Positions 33,814-38,902 of a stretch of DNA of 38,902 nt are shown here, one piece after another. Both the position numbers and the translations under genes were made by a program. Below the pieces are notes generated by a model, which was not told where the DNA came from, searched no databases, and was given only the letters and a program-made list of their open reading frames with translations. Position 1 is the stretch's first letter; each line of letters begins with the position of its first letter. This DNA comes from an uncultured Clostridia bacterium. GTDB lineage: Bacteria; Bacillota; Clostridia; Christensenellales; CAG-138. The DNA lies in assembly GCA_937894955.1 (NCBI GenBank), contig CALAXO010000145.1:1-38902 (forward strand). Reading direction: 5' to 3'.

Positions 33814-35334
33814 ATGGAGAGAATTGTAATCATCAATTTCGGAGCGCAGTATAACCAGCTCATTGCACGCAGAGTGCGTGAAGCAGGGGTTTACAGCGAG
33901 CTCCTGCCGCCGGATTCCCCGATCGAAAAGATCAAGGGCGACGGTCTGTGCGGTATTATTCTGTCCGGCGGGCCGGACAGTGCATATCTTGAAGGCGCAC
34001 GAACCTGCTCCGATGAGCTGTTCAATCTCGGCGTGCCTGTGCTTGGCATCTGCTACGGAATGCAGCTTATGTGCCAAAAATTCGGCGGCAAAGTCGGCCC
34101 TGCTCCGACGCGTGAATACGGCAAAACACCCATGCATTTCAAACGCAGCCCGCTGTTTAAGGACATGCCCGATTCAATAACGTGGATGAGCCATAACGAC
34201 TCCTGCCTTATTTGCCCTCCGGGTTTTGAAATCATTGCAAGCAGCGACAATTGCGAAATCTGCGCGTTCGCAAACGAAGAGCGCAGGCTGTACGGCGTTC
34301 AGTTCCACCCCGAGGTTAATCATACCGAATACTGCAAGCAGTTTTTCCACAATTTCGTTTATGAGATCTGCGGCTGCAAGGGCGGTTGGTCAATGGCAAA
34401 CCTTGCGAACCGACTCATTGAAGAAGTGCGCGCAAAGGTCGGAAACGGCAGAGTGGTTGCGGGCCTTTCGGGCGGCGTTGATTCTTCCGTTGCGGCAACC
34501 CTTGTGCATAAGGCGATCGGCGACAGGCTGACCTGTATATTTGTTGATCACGGCCTTCTTCGTCTGAACGAGGCGGAGGAAGTGATGGGCTTCTATCGCA
34601 ACGAAATCGGCCTGAATGTCATCGAAGTCAATGCAAAAGATCGTTTCCTTTCAAAACTTGCAGGCGTTACGGAACCCGAGCGCAAGCGCAAGATAATCGG
34701 TGAAGAATTCATTCGCGTTTTTGAAGATGAAGCAAAGAAAATCGGCGCGGACTATCTGCTTCAGGGCACGATTTATCCCGATGTTATCGAAAGCGGTGCA
34801 GGCGGAGCGTCCGTCATTAAAAGCCATCATAACGTCGGCGGTCTGCCCGAAGATATCGCATTCAAAGGTCTTATCGAACCGCTCCGCATCCTCTTCAAGG
34901 ATGAGGTTCGCCTCCTCGGCGAAAGCTTGAACATGCCTGCTCCCCTTGTGTGGCGGCAGCCCTTCCCGGGTCCCGGACTTGCGATCCGCATACTCGGAGA
35001 CATTACGGATGAAAAACTCGACATTCTGAGAAAGTCTGACTTCATCCTCCGCGATGAAATTGCGAAAGCAGGTCTTGACCGTTCGGTTTGGCAATATTTC
35101 ACGGTATTTACGGGAATACGCTCAGTCGGCGTTATGGGCGATCGGCGCACCTATGACTACGCAATCGGCGTTCGCGCGGTAACTTCGACCGATGCAATGA
35201 CGGTCGAGTTTGCAGAACTCCCCTATGACCTGCTCCGCACAATCAGCAACAGAATTATTGCCGAAACGCCACACGTTAACCGCGTAATGTTCGATATTAC
35301 GGATAAACCCCCGGGAACGATTGAGTGGGAATAA
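33814..35334 (+). CDS. guaA: GMP synthase (glutamine-hydrolysing)
   Basis: 506 residues from the ATG at 33814 (ATAAGGA upstream); the frame extends 22 codons further back without support. The N-terminal class I glutamine amidotransferase domain has LGICYGMQL with the catalytic Cys and FHPEV with the His. The ATP pyrophosphatase domain has GLSGGVDSSVAATL. The C-terminal dimerisation domain carries PFPGPGLAIRILG and ends DKPPGTIEWE as in most GuaA proteins. It aminates XMP to GMP. The xpt-guaA transcript ends at the hairpin at 35388. Confidence 0.98.
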   Translation: MERIVIINFGAQYNQLIARRVREAGVYSELLPPDSPIEKIKGDGLCGIILSGGPDSAYLEGARTCSDELFNLGVPVLGICYGMQLMCQKFGGKVGPAPTREYGKTPMHFKRSPLFKDMPDSITWMSHNDSCLICPPGFEIIASSDNCEICAFANEERRLYGVQFHPEVNHTEYCKQFFHNFVYEICGCKGGWSMANLANRLIEEVRAKVGNGRVVAGLSGGVDSSVAATLVHKAIGDRLTCIFVDHGLLRLNEAEEVMGFYRNEIGLNVIEVNAKDRFLSKLAGVTEPERKRKIIGEEFIRVFEDEAKKIGADYLLQGTIYPDVIESGAGGASVIKSHHNVGGLPEDIAFKGLIEPLRILFKDEVRLLGESLNMPAPLVWRQPFPGPGLAIRILGDITDEKLDILRKSDFILRDEIAKAGLDRSVWQYFTVFTGIRSVGVMGDRRTYDYAIGVRAVTSTDAMTVEFAELPYDLLRTISNRIIAETPHVNRVMFDITDKPPGTIEWE

Positions 35335-35387
35335 CCCACCGATTCCTGCGGGCTCTGTTGACATGGGTTCACTTATTAAAATAATAC

Positions 35388-35423
35388 ACCGCCGCATCGG
35401 ACAGTTTTGATGCGGCGGTTTTT
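35388..35423 (+). terminator. terminator of xpt-guaA
   Basis: ACCGCCGCATC and GATGCGGCGGT form a perfect 11-pair stem with a 10-base loop, followed by TTTT. It stands about 54 bases after the guaA stop. Confidence 0.92.
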
Positions 35424-35434
35424 GCCGTACACGG

Positions 35435-35463
35435 TTGAAACGTTTCAAAAGCTGTGCTATCAT
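35435..35463 (+). promoter_or_regulatory. promoter with a perfect 14-bp palindrome over the -35
   Basis: TTGAAA (35435-35440), 17 bases, TATCAT (35458-35463). The -35 box is the left half of TTGAAACGTTTCAA (35435-35448), a perfect palindrome with a central CG like LacI/GalR-family operators. Repressor binding there would occlude the -35. No LacI-type gene is visible in the window. Confidence 0.65.
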
Positions 35464-35505
35464 AATAGAAAGTCACAGCAAGTATCACTGACGGAGAAAC
35501 TAAAA

Positions 35506-36063
35506 ATGAAGAACGTAATTCATATTTTCGGAGCTTCCGGTTCGGGCACAACAACGCTTGGCAAAAAAATATGTTCGGAATTGGGTTATACATTAATGGA
35601 TACGGACACATATTATTGGATTCCGACGGAACCTCCGTTCAAGCTTAAACGTCCGGCGAACGAGCGGATAGAACTGATGAAAAATGATATCAATAAATCA
35701 GCAAATGTCGTTATATCCGGTTCGCTTGCAGATTGGGGAGATGAGTTGATTCCGTGTTTCACTTTGGCTGTAAGAATCGAAATGAAACAGAGTGTGCGCA
35801 TGGAAAGATTGCTGAAGAGAGAGCAGGCGATTTACGGTTCGCGCATTGAACCGGGAGGGGATATGTATCGACAGCACGTCGAGTTTTTTGAATGGGCAAA
35901 ATCCTACGACAGCGGCGGTGCGGAAATCAGAAGCAAGGCAAGACATGATCAGTGGCAGGAAAAGCTTTCGTGCAGGGTTCTGCATTTGGACGGTGAAGCC
36001 GAAATTGATGAAAAATTCAAAAAAGTGTCGGAAGCGCTCCGCCTTTTTGAAAAAAGGACTTGA
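35506..36063 (+). CDS. P-loop AAA/adenylate-kinase-like protein
   Basis: 185 residues from the ATG at 35506 (ACGGAGAAAC upstream). The Walker A is HIFGASGSGTTTLGK, with Thr rather than Lys at the usual lysine position (G-S-G-T-T-T), as in several FlaR/topology-modulation-type kinases. DTDTYYW follows, like the nucleotide-kinase D-x-D region, and there is an Arg-rich lid (RMERLLKREQAIYGSR). It is cytosolic. The phosphate acceptor is unknown. The stop codon overlaps the -35 of the downstream BlaI-type promoter. Confidence 0.75.
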   Translation: MKNVIHIFGASGSGTTTLGKKICSELGYTLMDTDTYYWIPTEPPFKLKRPANERIELMKNDINKSANVVISGSLADWGDELIPCFTLAVRIEMKQSVRMERLLKREQAIYGSRIEPGGDMYRQHVEFFEWAKSYDSGGAEIRSKARHDQWQEKLSCRVLHLDGEAEIDEKFKKVSEALRLFEKRT

Positions 36064-36105
36064 CAATTGCAGACTATTGCGATAGTATAGACTACAGAAA
36101 TAGTC
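36060..36105 (+). promoter_or_regulatory. blaI-type promoter with two operator dyads
   Basis: TTGACA (36060-36065), 17 bases, TAGTAT (36083-36088). Two inverted repeats cover the spacer, -10 and start site: ACTAT-TGCG-ATAGT (36073-36086) and GACTA-CAGAAA-TAGTC (36090-36105). They share the CTA/TAG half-site seen in BlaI/MecI operators. The arrangement predicts autorepression by the gene that follows. Confidence 0.8.
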
Positions 36106-36118
36106 CGGAGGCGAAAGA

Positions 36119-36475
36119 ATGAGAGAAAAATTGTTTGACAGTGAAGCGAAGGTTATGGAAATAATTTGGGCAAGGGGCGCGATTTCCGCAAAGGAGATCA
36201 GTTTGATTGCTGCCGACACCATCGGGTGGAACAAGAACACAACCTATACCGTCATAAAAAAACTTGAAGCGAAGGGCTTCATTCGCCGTGACGAACCCGG
36301 ATTCATCTGCACTCCGACGGTTACTCGGGCGGAAATGCAAAAAAAGGAGGCCGTATCACTGCTCAACAAGGTTTTCGGCGGTTCGCGCAAAGCACTGTTT
36401 TCAGCTTTGTTGGAGGATGAAAAGCTTACGGAGAGCGAAACGGACGAACTTCGACGATTGATTGAAAAAAGGTAA
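36119..36475 (+). CDS. BlaI/MecI/CopY-family repressor
   Basis: 118 residues, normal length. A winged helix-turn-helix fills residues 1-70 (LFDSEAKVMEIIWARGAISA, then WNKNTTYTVIKKLEAKGFI and a wing), followed by a helical dimerisation region ending ESETDELRRLIEKR. Repressors of this family hold genes off until a BlaR1/MecR1 membrane protease signals beta-lactam damage, or respond to copper. CCGGAGGCGAAAGA precedes the ATG. Downstream, only the first residues of a BlaR1-like protein remain, and no beta-lactamase gene is present. The target regulon must lie elsewhere. Confidence 0.9.
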   Translation: MREKLFDSEAKVMEIIWARGAISAKEISLIAADTIGWNKNTTYTVIKKLEAKGFIRRDEPGFICTPTVTRAEMQKKEAVSLLNKVFGGSRKALFSALLEDEKLTESETDELRRLIEKR

Positions 36476-36481
36476 CGGGCC

Positions 36482-36586
36482 ATGCTCGGAGAGTTTTGCT
36501 GTCAGATAGTTAATATGAGCATAACAGCCTCCGATATGGGGCTTATCATTATGGCTGCAGACAGCTGTCAGCGCTGGTTGATATAG
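36482..36586 (+). pseudogene. BlaR1-like M56 peptidase, N-terminal stub
   Basis: The ATG at 36482 is 6 bases after the blaI stop. It reads MLGEFCCQIVNMSITAS, which matches the usual start of BlaR1/MecR1 sensor peptidases, where an N-M-S-I-T-A-S stretch leads into the first membrane helix. The similarity ends there, and the frame stops at TAG 36584 after 34 residues. The sensor and metalloprotease domains are gone; a minus-strand membrane gene lies where they would be. Confidence 0.65.
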
Positions 36587-36683
36587 GCGGTAGTTCATGC
36601 AGCAATCATTCGTATGCCGACAATTAGTATTACGACTCCGACTATCCAAGCCGCAAATCTTATTATTGTGTTATGCTTCGGCG

Positions 36684-37613
36684 TCATCGTCCTTGAGTTT
36701 GCTCTATGCGAGAAACCAAAACATTCATTTCTCGTTCAAACAGAGCCTTGTTATAAAGTATTCTGCGTTTCTTATTGGTTGCATCCGTGAAAACCAAATA
36801 GTAAAAATAATGTGTTTCACGAACACCTCTGTTACGAACAGAGCCAAATTTTTTCCGTTCTTCCACCAAATTGCAATCAATTATCTCACTATATTTATAG
36901 TATTTGCCGTCAAATGGGTTCGTGCGGCAATAAAAGCCTTCTTTTTGAATTTGTATTTTATAGAACATATTATGGATAATCATTACCACAGTAGATACTG
37001 TTGCCGGTGCGATAGGAAGTATATAGGTGATTGGTGGCAATCCTTGTTCTGCAAGCGACTTTGCTAACAGTAAGAAAATTGCAAGAATAAAGACTGTAAC
37101 TGCAATTCTGATACCGCCTTGAACTCTGCCGCTGATCACAAGTTCACGACCGTCATCTGTTGCTCTGCTGCTGTCTGCGGTTTCTGCGGATTCAACCCGC
37201 TTCATTAAATAATCAACTGCATCAAGGTTTACGCCCAAAAAGGAAAATCTCGAAATCTTACCTTCGTTTGTTTCAAAATTGCAGTAGGTCATCTGTTGTG
37301 AATTAGTTTCATTACCGGAGCTGATCCACATCGTGCGGATTTCATGGTAATGATAGTATCTTCCGTTGCCGGGCGCTGTTTGATAGAAAAAACCGTTTTC
37401 ATCAATAAGCACCTTAAAAAATACTGCACGGTATAAAGCAAGGACAAAAGCAACTGCTGAGAATATAACTAATATCCTGCCAATAATTATTGCATCACTC
37501 TGACTGATGTGAAACCAAATTGCCAAGCCGCCAAAGACAGTAAGCATAATAAAGGAAAGGATAACTCCCGTCAGTCCGCTTGTTATTTTATATCTATATG
37601 TCTTAGCTTTCAA
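36684..37613 (-). CDS. membrane protein with two tandem TM-PH-like units
   Basis: 309 residues from a TTG at 37613 with AGGGGG 6 bases upstream. The protein is an internal duplication. Residues about 1-150 and 160-309 each have a pair of membrane helices followed by a beta-rich domain. Matching stretches are VLIDENGFFYQTAPGNGRYY and IQIQKEGFYCRTNPFDGKYY, each followed by an H/S-E-I strand. The soluble halves resemble bacterial PH-like domains. I do not recognise a named family. It lies convergent to the truncated blaR1 stub. Confidence 0.7.
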   Translation of the reverse strand: MKAKTYRYKITSGLTGVILSFIMLTVFGGLAIWFHISQSDAIIIGRILVIFSAVAFVLALYRAVFFKVLIDENGFFYQTAPGNGRYYHYHEIRTMWISSGNETNSQQMTYCNFETNEGKISRFSFLGVNLDAVDYLMKRVESAETADSSRATDDGRELVISGRVQGGIRIAVTVFILAIFLLLAKSLAEQGLPPITYILPIAPATVSTVVMIIHNMFYKIQIQKEGFYCRTNPFDGKYYKYSEIIDCNLVEERKKFGSVRNRGVRETHYFYYLVFTDATNKKRRILYNKALFEREMNVLVSRIEQTQGR

Positions 37614-37714
37614 TCCTATCCCCCTAATGATCCGTTATAATATCGGCTGCATGACAGTAATTAAAAACTATCCTGACGAATTAAAGTCATTTTTCAATAA
37701 ACGCCTCCCTGCGT

Positions 37715-38050
37715 TTAAAAGCATTTCCGCAGCGCAAGCGAGATTATTGCCGCTGCATAACTTTTGCGGCGCTCACTCGGGCGGATACCGTCGCCGATAT
37801 GGCCGCCTGTTTTCAACAGTTCTTCATTCAGATAATGTCGAATATTGACAGCACCGACAAAGATGTTTCGATCCTTGTCAAGGCAAAACAGCGTTGTGTC
37901 CGGAACATGTCCGTCCGCATTCCCCTCCTTGATTTCGAGGCTTTGAAGACAATAATCAAAATCGTGAAAATCATTGCGGAATATTGCATATGGTTGATGT
38001 TGGGCTTTCGTGCTGACAGTAAAATCCAAAACCGCAGCCGGACACCATAA
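37715..38050 (-). pseudogene. GNAT acetyltransferase fragment
   Basis: The minus strand reads about 105 residues containing DKDRNIFVGAVNIRHYLNEE, then LKTGGHIGDGIRPSERRKSYAA, matching the acetyl-CoA binding motif A region of GNAT enzymes (G-H-I-G-D-G-I-R-P-S-E-R-R-K-x-Y-A). Both ends are missing. The N-terminal start is not visible, with no ATG and no site, and the frame stops directly after LALRKCF where another 50-60 residues are expected. It is probably non-functional. Confidence 0.7.
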
Positions 38051-38101
38051 TATCCGGCGGCAGCTTTTTGTTTGCGTTTGTTGATTTACACTGAGTGGAT
38101 T

Positions 38102-38506
38102 TTATTCCTCGGTTTTGCAGCAGGTGCCGCATTTTGCGGAAGCGTTGTCGCCTGCGCAGCTGTCATCGCAGGTGCAGTCATCGGTGCACTCGTCACAGCA
38201 GCAGTCGTCATCACAGCAGCAGTCGCCTTCTTCAAGCCTTGACTGAACGATCTGGATCAGTGCGTCCATATCCTCTTCGGCGGGGGAAACAAACTCTTCG
38301 GTGTCCTCTGCTTCATTAACAACAACCTGCATGATGTAGACATTGGTTTCGCAGTCGCACTCCTCGTCTTCGCAGTCACATTCATCGTTGGTGTCGACGA
38401 GGACAGCGTACTCTTTGTCGTTATAATCGAAATAGTCGATAACGTCAAGCTCGAAATCGTTGCCGTCGTCATCGGTGAATACTACAAAATCTCTCTCTTC
38501 GTTCAT
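38102..38506 (-). CDS. DUF1292 protein with Cys/Asp-rich tail
   Basis: 134 residues. The first 85 match DUF1292 (YrzB-like): DFVVFTDDDGNDFELDVIDY, FDYNDKEYAVLVD, and YIMQVVVNEAEDTEEFVSP. An acidic Cys-containing insert (ECDCEDEECDC) interrupts this domain. The last 42 residues contain 13 Cys in CCC-DDD-CCC style clusters; the whole protein has 17 Cys and is strongly acidic. Such density suggests metal binding or storage, which is an inference. AAAGGAGATATTACC precedes the ATG. It is a single gene with its own promoter. Confidence 0.88.
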   Translation of the reverse strand: MNEERDFVVFTDDDGNDFELDVIDYFDYNDKEYAVLVDTNDECDCEDEECDCETNVYIMQVVVNEAEDTEEFVSPAEEDMDALIQIVQSRLEEGDCCCDDDCCCDECTDDCTCDDSCAGDNASAKCGTCCKTEE

Positions 38507-38533
38507 GGTAATATCTCCTTTGGGCTTAATTTA

Positions 38534-38576
38534 ATTGTACCCCATGCATTGTACCCCATTTCGGCGTTTATTGCAA
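38534..38576 (-). promoter_or_regulatory. DUF1292 promoter with duplicated -10 element
   Basis: On the minus strand: TTGCAA (38576-38571), 17 bases, TACAAT (38553-38548). The 12-base segment ATGGGGTACAAT occurs again 14 bases downstream, placing a second TACAAT at 38539-38534. The duplication may give two start sites or be a regulator site. Confidence 0.7.
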
Positions 38577-38693
38577 CCGGTTAAACGCATTTTTTTTCGA
38601 AAAAAAGGTCGAATCCGCGCACGCCGGATAAAAAAGCGTATTCGAAGCAGAAAACAGCCTGTTTTTTGCCGCCGCAATGACGGGATATTGCTA

Positions 38694-38722
38694 TTGAGTT
38701 GATTTGAAACATGTGCTATACT
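38694..38722 (+). promoter_or_regulatory. promoter of the right-edge gene
   Basis: TTGAGT (38694-38699), 17 bases, TATACT (38717-38722). Confidence 0.65.
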
Positions 38723-38867
38723 GTTTGCATACGGTTGGAATGCCAAACCTGCATCGTTCGGTTCGGGTTCAATCAGGCCGACAGCCGAAGCGGCGGTTCT
38801 TTAATTCAGCCTGCCGACGGAACAGGCGGCTCAGTCAGCGGCAGGGCGGCAGAAAGGTGATACGAAT
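38723..38867 (+). other. G+C-rich leader of the right-edge gene
   Basis: About 140 transcribed bases before the start codon are rich in short complementary segments (for example repeated GCCGAC, GGCGG and CAGCGGCAG). I could not match it to a known riboswitch class. It may be structured, but no clear terminator hairpin with a T run is present. Confidence 0.3.
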
Positions 38868-38902
38868 ATGAAATTTAAAAAACAGATTCCGAACATGCTC
38901 TC
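38868..38902 (+). CDS. partial gene at right edge
   Basis: An ATG at 38868 follows GAAAGGTGATACGAAT. Only MKFKKQIPNML is visible before the window ends, which is too short to identify. The basic start followed by hydrophobic residues would suit a membrane or secreted protein. Confidence 0.6.
   Translation, partial: MKFKKQIPNML

Noticed and set aside
36597..37067. Plus-strand open frame of 156 codons
   Set aside because: It is antisense to the duplicated membrane protein, which has a TTG start with a good site and internally repeated protein motifs.
1..38902. CRISPR arrays, rRNA genes, intact insertion sequences or prophage genes
   Set aside because: No regularly spaced repeats, rRNA signatures, transposase motifs or phage structural genes were seen on reading both strands.

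Overview
The window reads as a chromosomal segment of an anaerobic member of the Clostridia (Bacillota), probably an uncultured gut lineage. Supporting signs are AGGAGG-type ribosome binding sites, canonical TTGACA-17-TATAAT promoters, a T-box leader in front of pheST, a BlaI-type repressor, SpoIID, DUF1292 and DUF4358 proteins, and genes packed in short operons. No rRNA, CRISPR array or intact transposase was seen.

Bases 1-4790 are a graveyard of mobile and defence genes. A truncated MobA/MobL relaxase (minus strand, running off the left edge) abuts a type III restriction-like helicase-nuclease broken by at least four frameshifts. A Kiwa-like pair follows (KwaB/DUF4868 and a four-helix KwaA-like membrane protein) with four in-frame stop codons plus an N-terminal stop and frame slip, and then the C-terminal third of a DpnII-type restriction enzyme. 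Nothing in this block looks functional.

Bases 4850-12241 are a plus-strand housekeeping operon: satD, a DUF3307 membrane protein, polA, coaE, a lytic transglycosylase and a peptide-type substrate-binding lipoprotein. A convergent DUF45 metallopeptidase follows. Bases 13038-15003 hold a two-gene operon of a serine palmitoyltransferase-like enzyme and a short-chain reductase, which could start sphingoid-base synthesis.

Bases 15159-25260 are all on the minus strand. In transcription order they are the T-box and pheS-pheT, trmL, a KDPG-type aldolase, radC, and a surface-acylation cluster (DUF4358 lipoprotein, SGNH hydrolase, second DUF4358 lipoprotein, MBOAT acyltransferase). A divergent promoter drives two CAT-anticodon tRNAs (initiator and elongator Met), followed by an SLC13/ArsB-like permease.

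Bases 27014-38902 are mixed. They hold tcdA-spoIID-like (minus), a PPOX flavoprotein and an FMN oxidoreductase, a umuC remnant, an MGMT-like gene, a SPOR protein, the purine salvage pair xpt-guaA, a P-loop kinase behind a perfect palindromic operator, a BlaI regulator whose BlaR1 partner is reduced to a stub, a duplicated membrane protein, a GNAT fragment, and a Cys/Asp-rich DUF1292 protein. The first codons of another plus-strand gene lie at the right edge.

The strongest leads are the decayed defence island, the SatD-DUF3307 pair (SatD looks like a class III nucleotidyl-cyclase fold joined to a helix-turn-helix), the sphingolipid-like operon, and the BlaI operon that has lost its sensor.
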